This document shows positions 1-9,357 of a DNA stretch of 64,000 bases, in pieces. Under the pieces are notes generated by a model, which searched no databases, was not told where the DNA came from, and worked only from the letters and a program-made list of their open reading frames with translations. A program made the position numbers and the translations under genes. How positions within the stretch are numbered: the first letter of the stretch is position 1; the number at the start of each line of letters is the position of its first letter. Source of the stretch: Acidobacteriaceae bacterium (lineage in GTDB: Bacteria; Acidobacteriota; Terriglobia; Terriglobales; Acidobacteriaceae); contig JAPWKE010000003.1 in assembly GCA_028283655.1 (NCBI GenBank), positions 1,178,001-1,242,000 of the forward strand. Direction: 5' to 3'.

Positions 1-940
1 CCGATTCATAGAGATCGTCGGTCGAGGGATAGCCCGGGTCCACGCCATACAACGAGACTGTGGGGGCGTTGGCCGCGAGTCCGGCGGCGGAGCGGAAGGC
101 TGCGATGTCGGCTGGGTAAATATCCGTCTGCCCAACGACGGCGATGGTCACGCCTGTGCCGTCCGTGCCGGAAGAGATCAGGTTTTGCGCGTCATAAATC
201 GTGTACAGATCGCCTGGAGCGAGGTAGTGCGTCGCGGATGATGATGTGAACTGCGGTGAAAGCGAACTGCTGCTCGTGGGGGACACGATGCGTCTTACGG
301 TGCGCGGCCTCAAGGCCAGATCGTCCACCCCTGTAACGGCGGAGGTGATGTTCGATAGAGCTGCAGGCAAAGTCAGCGCCGCAGTGTTGGCGATATGCTC
401 TTTGCCTTCTACGCTAACGCGTTGGATTTTCGTTTGGAATGCGGCTTGCGCCGTGGCTACCGTTCCCGAAAAACGCACATACTGGCCACCCCGGCCAATA
501 CTCTTCACGGTGAAGCCCTGTGCCTTCAACCACGCCTGGGCCTTGGCCAGGTCCGCGTCCGCTACGCCGAACTGTGCGCGGAAGGTTTCCGGTGTGAGCC
601 ACTGGTGATAACGCGCAGAGTGCGGGTTTTGCTGGTCGGCGAGCAGTTGAACAAGCGCCTGGCTTTGGGCATTCGTCATGCTGAAACGCAGGCTCATGTT
701 TGGCAGCATGTCCTCAGAGGCAGCCGCTCCAAGGACGGTTGCTGAACGTAGACGAGGCGATACGCTTCCGCTTACAACGGAACGTGAACTGTTATCGACA
801 GCACCGACGCGGACCGCTGGGCCAACCTGTGTGAATGCCGACGGGCAAGCAGAGAGAACGGTTACGACAATTGCCGACAGCACCCACCGTTTACACGTCG
901 GAACAAGCCCCTGCATCGCCATATGCTTCCTGCAATCCAT
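1..940 (-). CDS. S53 (sedolisin/kumamolisin-type) peptidase, C-terminal part outside window
   Basis: Reading the minus strand gives a 313-residue N-terminal fragment that leaves the window still open. It begins with a hydrophobic signal peptide (VLSAIVVTVLSACPSAF) followed by a pro-kumamolisin activation domain: the pattern LLADQQNPHSARYHQWLTPE, then FRAQFGVADADLAKAQAWL, is the hallmark of S53 propeptides. After a linker the start of a catalytic domain is seen (YTIYDAQNLISSGTDGTGVT). The catalytic Glu, Asp and Ser would be beyond the edge. The start is uncertain: ATG at 940 has no clear ribosome site, whereas ATG at 922 has AGGA five bases upstream. Such enzymes are secreted acid serine-carboxyl proteases. 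It is followed on the same strand by no further gene inside the window. Confidence 0.8.
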   Translation of the reverse strand, partial: MDCRKHMAMQGLVPTCKRWVLSAIVVTVLSACPSAFTQVGPAVRVGAVDNSSRSVVSGSVSPRLRSATVLGAAASEDMLPNMSLRFSMTNAQSQALVQLLADQQNPHSARYHQWLTPETFRAQFGVADADLAKAQAWLKAQGFTVKSIGRGGQYVRFSGTVATAQAAFQTKIQRVSVEGKEHIANTAALTLPAALSNITSAVTGVDDLALRPRTVRRIVSPTSSSSLSPQFTSSSATHYLAPGDLYTIYDAQNLISSGTDGTGVTIAVVGQTDIYPADIAAFRSAAGLAANAPTVSLYGVDPGYPSTDDLYES

Positions 941-1049
941 GATTTTGAAGTCTTACTACGTCTAGACGACGGACAAGGTCCATCGGGTGACGCTGCCACG
1001 AGTCTGGTGAAGAATTCAACTATATCTACAGTCCGGTGGTGTGGGCTGC

Positions 1050-4000
1050 CTACTGAATCGTCACCTGGAAGTAGGCTGTGTGTTTATTAGTGGTGACGCC
1101 ATCTGTTCCCGCAGCGGTGATCGTGAACTGTTGCGCACCGGAAGGTGTTCCTCCGCTGGAAGAAGAGCCGCCGCCGCCCGTAGACGTCTCCGAGCGGACG
1201 GTGGTGCATCCCCCGGTTGTTCCCAGAACGAAGATAGCCATTGCCAATGCTGCGAGCTGAAGCCAGCGAACGCGACGGCGTCGGATGAATCCCAGCAGCA
1301 GAGCGCCAAGCCCGGCCACGCCTGCGAACGCGATATCGCGTCGTCCGCTATGAAGCGCGGCGGTTGCTGCTGTCGTCGTAATCGTCATAGTGGCGACGCC
1401 GCCTCCGCCTGTCAGAACGCTGGGCGAGAAGCTGCAGGTTGTTGCTGTTCCTGCTGGCGGTGTGCAGGCAAGAACAACGCTGCCGGTAAAGCCATATTGC
1501 GGAGCGACGGTAGCGAGTGCGGTTACGGTCTGGCCCTTGGTTGTCGTGGCGCTCGACGGCGAAAACACGACGCTGTAATCCTGGATCGTCACAGCGACCG
1601 CCGTGGCCGTGGATGTGGTGAAGGAGGTGGAACCGGCGAAGACCGCAAGAATCGTATGCGTGCCTGCCTTCAATCCCGTGGTCTGGAAGGACGTGAAGGC
1701 GGAGGACACTCCGCCCTGCGTGAGAGCGGCAGAACCAAGCAGCGTTTGAATGCCGCCGAAGGTGTCGTAGAAGTTCACGGTTCCGGTGGGAATGCCCGGG
1801 CTGGTGTTCGTCGTTGTTGCTACAGAGCTGACCACGACGGTGAAGATCTCGTTCGCACCCTGCAACGCGGTCGTGTAGTTCGGGGTGAGGGTGGACGTCG
1901 TATCTACCGTGGCTGCCGCAATCGTTGCCACCGTGGAGGTGCTGCTGCCGCAGTTCGTATCGCCCGCATACACCGCGTAGACGGTGTTCTTCGTGCTCGA
2001 CGGAAGCGTAAGCGTGTAGGTGGCTGAGTTGGAGCTGAGAGCCGCTGAGCCTGCGGAGGCCCCATTGACGTAGAACGTTACGGCGCCTGTGCAGGTTGCG
2101 TTTGTCGTTCCAGACGCAAAGGCTACATAGGCTGTCAGGGTCTCAAGACCACCTGTGACGATGGTCGTTGGGGAAACATTCAGGCTTGTGACCGTGGCGA
2201 CCTTGGTCACTTGCAGGGCTGCTGTTGCGCTAAGTCCTGTGCAGCTGAAGTTCGTTCCTGTGCAGGTGGCTGTGACGGTGTAGATTCCCACGGCCGGCGC
2301 GGTAATACTCGTAGTCGCTGTCGCGGTGGTGGTGCTTGTCGTCGTGAGTGTGCCGACGTAGGTGATGGCGGCTGCGCCAGAGTTGGGCGTCAAGGTCCAG
2401 GTCACGGTGCCGGCGGGGCCGGTTGTTCCACTGGTTGGTGTGGCCGTTAGCGTGGTCGTCAACGTCACCGTCGAACCATAGGTAACGCTTTGCGGGCTGA
2501 CGGTCAGCGTGAATTGGCTGGTCGAGGAAGAAACCGTTACGGAAGCTGCAACGGCAGACACACTGGCTGCGTAGGTGGTGTCTCCACCGTAGCTTGCCGT
2601 AATGCTCTGCACGCCCGCTGTCGTCAACGCAGTGGTGAGAGTTGCTACCCCTGCGGCGTTCAATGTTCCTGTGCCCAGTACGCCCTGGGTCGCGGACGTG
2701 AACGTGACTGTTCCGGTTGGGATGACCGTGTTCGTCGCCGTCGGCACAACAGTTGCGGTCAGCGTCACGCTGCCGCCGGTTGTTACCGTTGAGGCGCTCG
2801 ACGCGATGGTTGTCGTGGACGCCACAGTTCCTGAAGACGCGGCCGTCGCAACAGCCGCGCTGGTGCTGGTCGTGTAATTGGTGTCGCCCGAGTACACCGC
2901 GTAGTAGGTGTGGGCGGTCGTGCTGCTCAGAACCGTTGAGGTAAAGGCCGCGCTGGCGGTCGTTCCACTTACCGACAGGCTGGCTGCGGGAGTCAGTGCG
3001 GCGCCATCCTGATAGAACGTGACCGTGCCCGTGGGGGTGGATGTTCCCGTGAAGGCGACCGTCGCCATCAGGGTCGTGAGCTTGCCACTGACTGGAGGAT
3101 TGGGGCTGACGGTCATCGCGGTGGTGGTCGTTGAGGAGGTAGAGGCCGCCGTCGTTACCGCAGTGCTTGTGCTCGTCGAAAAGTTCGTATCGCCCGAGTA
3201 CACCGCATAGAAGGAGTGAGCCGTGGTTCCTGAGAGCGCGGTTGAGGTGAACGTTGCAACACCGCTGGTTACGGTTGCGGTTGGAGTAAGCGCTGCTCCG
3301 TCCTGATAGAAGGTCACAGTACCGCTCGGCGTGGTTGTTCCACTGGCGGTATAGCCAATGGTGGCCTTGAGCGTCGTTACGCTTCCGCTCACGGGAGGAT
3401 TCGGCGTGATCGCCATCGTTGTCGTTGTCGTGGCGGCGGTGCTGGAGTTCGTTGTAACCGTTGCGCTCGTGCTGGTGGTGTAATTCGTATCGCCCGAGTA
3501 CTTCGCGTAGAACGTGTGGGCAATGGTCGAGGAGAGACCTGAGGAGGTATAGGTCGCGACGCCATTGCTTACCGTAGCTGTCGGTACCAGTGCCGTTCCA
3601 TCCTGATAGAAGGTGACGCTTCCTGTCGGCGTGGTGGATCCGCTGGCTGTGTAGCCGATCGTCGCCGTGAGCGTGGTCACGCTTCCGCTCACCGGAGGAT
3701 TGGGGCTGACGGTCATCGTTGTTGTTGTGGAGGCCGTTGTTACGGCGGCTGTCGCAACGGAGGGTGAGTTACTCGTGGCATACGTCGTATCACCGGAGTA
3801 CGCGGCGTAGTAGGTATGCGCGGTCGTGCTGCTGAGCGTGGTGGAGGTGTACGTGGCAACACCGTTCACCAGCGTTCCGGTAGGCGTAAGCGCAACCCCA
3901 TCCTGATAGAACGTTACCGTTCCCGTGGGCGTGGTTGTCGAGCTGGTCGCTCCGGAAGCGACGGTCGCGGTGAGGGTCGTCGTCGAGCCGCTGACCGGAG

Positions 4001-6098
4001 GATTCGGGCTTACGGCGAGCGTGGTCGCTGAAGTCGTTGTGCCGGTGGTGATCTGTGCGTTCGAGGTCGTACTGAGATAGTTCGAGTCGCCATCATAAGT
4101 GGCCACGTAAGTATGGCTGGTCGAAGAAGGTGTTGTTACGGTCAGCGTCGCGGAGGCTGATGTGCCGGTGCCTGACAGTGTTGCCGAGCCGAGCGTAACT
4201 CCGCTGTCGGCCACGGAGATGTTTCCTACAGGTGTTGGGTAGCTTGCGCCCAGTCCTGCGACCGTGACAGTGAACGTCGTCGAGGTTCCACTGACTACCG
4301 AGGACAGCGTCGCTGTGGGTGTTCCCTGCGTCACGGTTACGTTCGCCTGAACCGGCGTGTAGCAGGTGAAGTCCGTGCTGGTTGGCGTGCAACCCGCAAG
4401 TACCACCGTGCTTCCAGCCTTCAGCGAGGGAGCCGACACCGTTGCTGTCGCCGTGCCGTTCGATCCTGAGAGCGGTGCGGTGTACGTGTTGGTATCGCTT
4501 GTTCCCTGCGGCGCTAATGTTGCCGTTCCTGTTGGCGTGCCGACGCCCGATGCGGAGCTAACGGAGATGGCTACCGACATCTGGTCGCCAAGCTTCACAC
4601 TTCCTGCTGGCGTCGCCGTGATCGTCGCAGCCTCCGGAGCAATGGAGAAGCCGGTCGAGGAGCTGGAGGCGGCGTAATTGGTGTCGCCGGAGTACGCCGC
4701 CGACACGGTGTAGCTCCAGTTTGCCGCCAGAGTCTTCGTGGTGATCGTGGCGGTGCCGTTGCTCAGCGTCACGGGACCGAGCGTCGTTCCCGTGCTCATC
4801 GTGTAGGTGACTGTGCCGGTCGGCACTACGCCATTTCCCTGCCCGGAGGTGTCCTTCACCGTGGAGGTGAATGTGATGCTCTGGCCGTGGGTGGCTCCCG
4901 GGTTATCGAGAGTGACCGAGGTGTCGGTGCTGTATGTCCCACGCGGGTAGAGCTTGGCCAGCTCCGCGAGGTTCAACGTGCCCAGTCCCGTATCCGGCTC
5001 CCAGCGCCCTGGGGTTGTCGTGGAGGTGTCGTCTGGCTGCGTAAAGAGCCCTGCCGATGGAGCGAGTTCGTAGATCGTTGCAGCTACGTTGCCGAGTCTT
5101 GCTGCGGATCCGTCCGACGTCGCAGGCATTTCGCTGAGAATCTGCTCAAACGTTGCGGCCAACGCATCGATGCTGGAAACCGTGACGTCCGGGATGTGGC
5201 GCAGCCCGTCATCGGGCACACCGGAAGCCGTCTGCCATGTGGGACGAAGCTCGTCTGCGAGTGTTCCTAGTTCACCGGTCGGTGTCACAATCGCGGCGAG
5301 GCCTTCAGAGAAAGCAGCCGGCAGGCCCGTGTCTGCGGTCGTCCCCCCAGCCTCTGCCAGAACTGTGATGCCCTGTGCTGCGGCCTCTTTCAATAGATAG
5401 TGAAGAGCCGTCTGCTCGCCGTCGGTGAACTGCGAGGCACTCGCGGCAGAGTGGATGGTCAATACCCGCGCGGTATTTCCTTCGATCGCTGTCGCCAGAT
5501 CTTCGAGCGAACCCCGTCCGCTGGCTGTAACGGCGGTACCGTCTGCAAGCAGCGTGAACGGATGCGCCTCCGGCACGGTTTGTACGCCGGTTATGGACTC
5601 CGTCAACGTCTCTAAATCCGTCGGTGTGGTGATCTCTTCGGTTTCGGCCGTGTAGAGCTGTCCGGCGAGACTGACCTGATGCAATCCTCCGCCAAAGGAG
5701 GACGAAAACTTAGACCTGGTCGCTGAGAGCTCGACGTGCAGACCTGTCGAGGATTCGACCTTCAGGCCTTTCTTCGCGGCATAAGCGGAGATCGTGGCCA
5801 ACTGATCGCTGGTCGCTCCATATTGGCTGGTGAACTGCGCTGGCGTCAGCCATTGGTGATAGCTCGCAGAGCCGGGTGTGCCCTGGTCAGCCAGAAGTTG
5901 ATCGAGCGCGGCCTGACGTGCAGCCGTGGGTTTTACAAACAGCGCGGCCTTTACCGGCGTACTTGCAGGCAAAACGCCCAGGTCCGTCGAGCCTGCGGGC
6001 AGGCTGAGAGACTGGGCAAAAAGTGGCGCAGACAGTCCTAGGGCAAGAACCGCCGCCAACCACCGAGAAGACCGGCAAGTACGCGGGAGATAGATCAT
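1050..6098 (-). CDS. Giant secreted protein: pro-kumamolisin domain, degenerate S53 region, Ig-like (Big_3-type) repeats, C-terminal membrane anchor
   Basis: A protein of 1682 residues starting at ATG 6098 (signal peptide WLAAVLALGLSAPLFAQ; AGGT upstream); a 40-codon longer frame has no support. Residues about 30-185 form a pro-kumamolisin domain (SYHQWLTPAQFTSQYG). The next roughly 205 residues resemble an S53 catalytic domain (AAAQGITVLAEAGG, and GLGTLNLAELAKLYPRG at its end) but are too short and I find no SGTS serine motif. Then come about a dozen Ig-like repeats of roughly 95-100 residues with the pattern PNPPVSG, GTVTFYQDG, YSGDTNY. The tail has two hydrophobic segments around GFIRRRR, a possible lipobox-like GGC and a final FTITAAGTDG/VTIQ module seen often in Acidobacteriota surface proteins. 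Probably a surface or secreted adhesin-like protein rather than an active protease; function inferred. Confidence 0.85.
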   Translation of the reverse strand: MIYLPRTCRSSRWLAAVLALGLSAPLFAQSLSLPAGSTDLGVLPASTPVKAALFVKPTAARQAALDQLLADQGTPGSASYHQWLTPAQFTSQYGATSDQLATISAYAAKKGLKVESSTGLHVELSATRSKFSSSFGGGLHQVSLAGQLYTAETEEITTPTDLETLTESITGVQTVPEAHPFTLLADGTAVTASGRGSLEDLATAIEGNTARVLTIHSAASASQFTDGEQTALHYLLKEAAAQGITVLAEAGGTTADTGLPAAFSEGLAAIVTPTGELGTLADELRPTWQTASGVPDDGLRHIPDVTVSSIDALAATFEQILSEMPATSDGSAARLGNVAATIYELAPSAGLFTQPDDTSTTTPGRWEPDTGLGTLNLAELAKLYPRGTYSTDTSVTLDNPGATHGQSITFTSTVKDTSGQGNGVVPTGTVTYTMSTGTTLGPVTLSNGTATITTKTLAANWSYTVSAAYSGDTNYAASSSSTGFSIAPEAATITATPAGSVKLGDQMSVAISVSSASGVGTPTGTATLAPQGTSDTNTYTAPLSGSNGTATATVSAPSLKAGSTVVLAGCTPTSTDFTCYTPVQANVTVTQGTPTATLSSVVSGTSTTFTVTVAGLGASYPTPVGNISVADSGVTLGSATLSGTGTSASATLTVTTPSSTSHTYVATYDGDSNYLSTTSNAQITTGTTTSATTLAVSPNPPVSGSTTTLTATVASGATSSTTTPTGTVTFYQDGVALTPTGTLVNGVATYTSTTLSSTTAHTYYAAYSGDTTYATSNSPSVATAAVTTASTTTTMTVSPNPPVSGSVTTLTATIGYTASGSTTPTGSVTFYQDGTALVPTATVSNGVATYTSSGLSSTIAHTFYAKYSGDTNYTTSTSATVTTNSSTAATTTTTMAITPNPPVSGSVTTLKATIGYTASGTTTPSGTVTFYQDGAALTPTATVTSGVATFTSTALSGTTAHSFYAVYSGDTNFSTSTSTAVTTAASTSSTTTTAMTVSPNPPVSGKLTTLMATVAFTGTSTPTGTVTFYQDGAALTPAASLSVSGTTASAAFTSTVLSSTTAHTYYAVYSGDTNYTTSTSAAVATAASSGTVASTTTIASSASTVTTGGSVTLTATVVPTATNTVIPTGTVTFTSATQGVLGTGTLNAAGVATLTTALTTAGVQSITASYGGDTTYAASVSAVAASVTVSSSTSQFTLTVSPQSVTYGSTVTLTTTLTATPTSGTTGPAGTVTWTLTPNSGAAAITYVGTLTTTSTTTATATTSITAPAVGIYTVTATCTGTNFSCTGLSATAALQVTKVATVTSLNVSPTTIVTGGLETLTAYVAFASGTTNATCTGAVTFYVNGASAGSAALSSNSATYTLTLPSSTKNTVYAVYAGDTNCGSSTSTVATIAAATVDTTSTLTPNYTTALQGANEIFTVVVSSVATTTNTSPGIPTGTVNFYDTFGGIQTLLGSAALTQGGVSSAFTSFQTTGLKAGTHTILAVFAGSTSFTTSTATAVAVTIQDYSVVFSPSSATTTKGQTVTALATVAPQYGFTGSVVLACTPPAGTATTCSFSPSVLTGGGGVATMTITTTAATAALHSGRRDIAFAGVAGLGALLLGFIRRRRVRWLQLAALAMAIFVLGTTGGCTTVRSETSTGGGGSSSSGGTPSGAQQFTITAAGTDGVTTNKHTAYFQVTIQ
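2880..4080. repeat. Four near-identical tandem Ig-domain units, period 294-300 bp
   Basis: Inside the giant Ig-repeat gene the marker TCCTGATAGAA recurs at 3007, 3301, 3601 and 3901, and the marker around CGCCCGAGTA (CACCGGAGTA in the last copy) recurs near 2885, 3190, 3490 and 3790. Each unit encodes one Ig-like domain with a PNPPVSG start. The exact 300-bp spacing and high identity suggest recent duplication and copy-number instability by recombination. Confidence 0.85.
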
Positions 6099-6254
6099 AG
6101 GCAGACCTGATAAGTGTCGCGTCCGGGTGACTGGAAAGGCAAGAATCAAGAGAGCCACGAGCAACTCTTCTGTGGAAAACAGGTTCGCATCTCGCAAATC
6201 GTTCCTTTGATCGAACAATTTCCCGTTCTCGTTCGTCTATCGTTTTGTTGCCGA

Positions 6255-7823
6255 ATGAAATATCTCATCCCTTTCCCCATCGCCCGCCTTGCCGCACTGG
6301 CTCTTGCTGTCGGCCTGCCCACCACGCTTTGGTCACAAACAGGCTCCACCGCTCCCAAGGATTCGTATGAGCAGTCGCTGGCCACTCGAACAACGGTCAA
6401 GGTACTGCCGAACGGTCTGACGATCATCATCAGTGAGCGCCACGAAGCGCCGGTTTTCAGCTTCCACACGACGATCAACGCCGGTTCGGCGAACGATCCT
6501 TCGGGTGAAAGCGGCCTGGCGCACATGTTTGAACACATCGCGTTCAAGGGCACGACCGAGATCGGCACGAAGGACTTCGAAAAGGAGAAGGTCGCGCTCG
6601 CCAATGTGGAGAAGACCAACGACCTCTACGAGGCAGAGTTGCATAACCCGCTCGGCACCAACCCGCAGCGGCTGGCCATGCTCAAGAAGATGTTCGACGA
6701 TGCGGTGGCGGACGCGCAGAAGTACGTCGTTCCGAACCAATTCTCCGATCTTGCCGAGTCCAACGGCGCTGTCGGGTTGAACGCCGAGACCTCGGAGGAC
6801 TCCACCGACTACTTCTGGTCGATGCCGTCGAACCGTCTTGAGCTGTGGGCTTATCTGGAGAGCTCACGCATCGGCTGGCCTGTTGCCCGCGAGTTCTACA
6901 AGGAGCGCGACGTAGTCAATGAAGAACGCCGGATGCGGATCGACTCGTCCCCACAGGGGCGCCTCGTGGAAGAGTTCCTCGCTGCGGCGTACATGGCGCA
7001 TCCTTACGGCCGTCCCGGCGTTGGCTGGGAGTCAGACATCACGCAGGTCACCGCTACCGAAGCCGCGGCGTTCCATAAGAAGTACTACGTTCCTTCGAAC
7101 ATCGTTGTGGCGCTGGTGGGCGACATCGACCCAAAGACCGCCCTGCCGATGCTGGAGAAGTACTTTGGCCGCATCCCTGCAGGCCCGGCGCCGAAGCCCC
7201 TCGTCACCGTGGAGCCGAAGCAGAACGCTGAGCGCGACGTAGTGCTGCATGAGCGCACGCAACCCATGTTCCTCGAGGGCTACCACCGTCCGGACTTCCA
7301 CTCTCCTGACGATGCGACCTTCTCTGCCATCCAGGACATCTTCTCGAACGGCCGCACCTCGCGTCTCTACCGTTCGCTGGTGCGCGACCAACATCTCGCA
7401 CAGGTTGCGGAAGGCTTCTCCGGCTTCCCCGGTCAGAAGTATCCCAGCATGTTTGCGTTCTATGCGATTCCCCTCTCAGGCCACACGGCAGAGGAGATGG
7501 CTCCGGCGATCCAGAAGGAGCTTGATCGTCTGAAGACGGAAGATGTTTCCGACGCTGAGCTCGAGCGCTTCAAGGCTTCCGCCCGCGCCGGGCTGCTTCG
7601 CTCTCTCGGTGACAATGCAACGCTTGCGGCCCAGCTGGCCGACTATCAGACCCGCTTCGGCGATTGGAAACACATGTTTGAAGACCTTGCAGAGATTGAC
7701 GCTGTGACCAAGGCGGACATTCGCCGCGTCGCACAGCAAACGTTTGTGCCCTCCAACCGCACGACGGCACGCATCGAGTTTCAGGCCCCATCTGCTCCGG
7801 CAGTAGCAGGAGGTGCACGATGA
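6255..7823 (+). CDS. M16 family zinc peptidase, catalytic subunit
   Basis: 522 residues from ATG 6255, which begins a clean signal peptide (LAALALAVGLPTTLWSQ); a 47-codon longer frame is rejected. The inverted zinc motif HMFEH (His90, Glu93, His94) is present, and the third ligand is in NEERR (around residue 223). The distance between these, about 130 residues, is some 50 more than in pitrilysin; the insert is a charged, helix-rich segment (residues about 105-165). The second half is the usual C-terminal M16 domain (FSNGRTSRLYRSLV). The product is predicted periplasmic or outer-membrane associated. It overlaps the next gene by four bases (ATGA), so the two are probably made together as the two halves of a heterodimer. 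Substrate unknown. Confidence 0.92.
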   Translation: MKYLIPFPIARLAALALAVGLPTTLWSQTGSTAPKDSYEQSLATRTTVKVLPNGLTIIISERHEAPVFSFHTTINAGSANDPSGESGLAHMFEHIAFKGTTEIGTKDFEKEKVALANVEKTNDLYEAELHNPLGTNPQRLAMLKKMFDDAVADAQKYVVPNQFSDLAESNGAVGLNAETSEDSTDYFWSMPSNRLELWAYLESSRIGWPVAREFYKERDVVNEERRMRIDSSPQGRLVEEFLAAAYMAHPYGRPGVGWESDITQVTATEAAAFHKKYYVPSNIVVALVGDIDPKTALPMLEKYFGRIPAGPAPKPLVTVEPKQNAERDVVLHERTQPMFLEGYHRPDFHSPDDATFSAIQDIFSNGRTSRLYRSLVRDQHLAQVAEGFSGFPGQKYPSMFAFYAIPLSGHTAEEMAPAIQKELDRLKTEDVSDAELERFKASARAGLLRSLGDNATLAAQLADYQTRFGDWKHMFEDLAEIDAVTKADIRRVAQQTFVPSNRTTARIEFQAPSAPAVAGGAR

Positions 7824-9265
7824 ACTTCACCAAGCTCGCGGCCTCTTTCGTTCTTGTTGCCAGTACCGTCGCCGTCTTTGCGCAGGATTATCCCCACGCG
7901 CAGCAGCCGTGGACACACATCGCCACGCCGCCCCTGCGTGGCTTCCACCCCGCAAAGCCGACGCGCATTCAACTACCGAACGGCGTACAGATATTCCTCG
8001 AAGAGGACCATGAACTGCCATTCATCTCGGGCTTCATCCGTGTGCGTGGCGGAGCGCGAGACGAACCGGCGGACAAGCTCGGGCTCGTCTCACTCTACGG
8101 TCAGGCATGGCGCACCTCTGGCACGTCTTCCACGCCCGGCGATCAACTCGACGACCAGCTTGCGCTGAAGGCCGCCTCCATCGAAACCGGTGGCGGGCAG
8201 GCCTCGACGTATGTGACCTGGAACAGCTTCACGAAGGACTTTGACTCGACCTTCGCCTCTGCCATCGACCTGCTGCTACATCCGAAGTTCCAAGAGCAGA
8301 AAGTTGAGCTGGCAAAGCGTTCGATGATGACCTCCATCCTCCGCCGTAACGATGACGCCGCTTCCATTGCAGCGCGTGAAGCGGTCGAGATTGCGTACGG
8401 CCGGACGAATCCTTACGGCCGCGAAGCCCAGTTGGCAACGGTGTCGTCCATCACGCTGGACGATCTCGATGCGTGGCACAAGCGCACAGTCGTTGGCTCG
8501 AACCTTATCGTTGGCCTCGTTGGCGACTTCGACTCCAAAGAGGTAGAGGCGAAGCTGAAAGCCGCGTTTGAGCCAATCCCGCGCGGAGAGAAGCTGCCTG
8601 CACCGGTGGTGACCTTCAGTGCTCCAAAGCCGGGCGTGTACTTCGCAGCGAAGAGCGATGTCGATCAATCGAACATCTACCTCGTCGGCCTTGGCACGGA
8701 GCAGTCGAACCCCGACTACTACGCGCTTACGGTGATGAACGAGATCTTCTCAGGCGGTTTCGCGTCCCGCGTCGTTCAGAACGTCCGGACGCGGCTTGGC
8801 CTGGCGTACGACGTAGGCGGCTCTTTTGGGGCGGCGTACGATCATCCCGGCCTCTTCGCCATCAATGCCGGAACCCGCTCGAACAAGACGGTTGCAGCCA
8901 CACAGGCGATTCTGGACGAGGTCCGCAAACTTCGCACCGAGCCGCCTACGGAAGCGGAACTTCGCCGCGCCAAGGACGATCTCCTGAACAGCTTCGTCTT
9001 CCGCTACGACGATACGGAGAAGATCCTCGGCGAGCAGGTCACGTTGGCCGTCTACGACTACCCTGCCGACTTCCTGGAGCGTTACCGCACCGGTGTGGAG
9101 AAGGTAACGGTTGCGGATATCGAGCGTGTCGCGCAGAAGTACGTTCAACCGGAGAAGCTGGCGACCGTGGTCGTGGGCAATCCAGCTGAAATCGACCCGC
9201 CCCTGACCAACCTCGGCCCGGTGACGAAGCTCGACATCGCCATCCCCGGTGCGCCAAAAGAGTAG
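7820..9265 (+). CDS. M16 family peptidase-like partner lacking the zinc motif
   Basis: 481 residues with a signal peptide (LAASFVLVASTVAVFAQ). The fold is M16: GVQIFLEEDHELPFISGFI at the N-terminal strand and FSGGFASRVVQNVRTRLGLA in the C-terminal domain. Where the catalytic subunit has HMFEH this one reads LVSLYGQAW, so no zinc site is present. That is the known arrangement of heterodimeric M16 enzymes such as mitochondrial processing peptidase, where a non-catalytic subunit with the RLG(L)AYxV-type substrate-binding segment (here RLGLAYDVGG) pairs with a catalytic one. Coupled to the preceding gene by ATGA; a strong hairpin follows it. Confidence 0.9.
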   Translation: MNFTKLAASFVLVASTVAVFAQDYPHAQQPWTHIATPPLRGFHPAKPTRIQLPNGVQIFLEEDHELPFISGFIRVRGGARDEPADKLGLVSLYGQAWRTSGTSSTPGDQLDDQLALKAASIETGGGQASTYVTWNSFTKDFDSTFASAIDLLLHPKFQEQKVELAKRSMMTSILRRNDDAASIAAREAVEIAYGRTNPYGREAQLATVSSITLDDLDAWHKRTVVGSNLIVGLVGDFDSKEVEAKLKAAFEPIPRGEKLPAPVVTFSAPKPGVYFAAKSDVDQSNIYLVGLGTEQSNPDYYALTVMNEIFSGGFASRVVQNVRTRLGLAYDVGGSFGAAYDHPGLFAINAGTRSNKTVAATQAILDEVRKLRTEPPTEAELRRAKDDLLNSFVFRYDDTEKILGEQVTLAVYDYPADFLERYRTGVEKVTVADIERVAQKYVQPEKLATVVVGNPAEIDPPLTNLGPVTKLDIAIPGAPKE

Positions 9266-9281
9266 TTTCGCCAGGAGTACA

Positions 9282-9329
9282 ACTGACGCCAAGGACTTGC
9301 TAAACTAGTCCTTGGCGTCAGTTTTCTTT
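9282..9329 (+). terminator. Intrinsic terminator after the M16 pair
   Basis: A perfect 16-bp inverted repeat (ACTGACGCCAAGGACT at 9282-9297, its complement at 9307-9322) with a 9-base loop is followed by TTTTCTTT. It separates the M16 genes from pdxS. Confidence 0.9.
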
Positions 9330-9357
9330 GCGCCACTAATTGGAGAAAAGACACACC

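Noticed and set aside
1041-2027. 328-residue Arg/Cys/Gly-rich frame opposite the Ig repeats
   Set aside because: Composition is an artefact of Thr/Val-rich coding on the minus strand.
2880-4080. Possible CRISPR array
   Set aside because: The repeats are 300 bp, in frame and encode Ig-like domains; no short repeats with unique spacers.
9340-9357. TTG start for pdxS
   Set aside because: The ATG at 9358 has a ribosome site and gives normal PdxS length.
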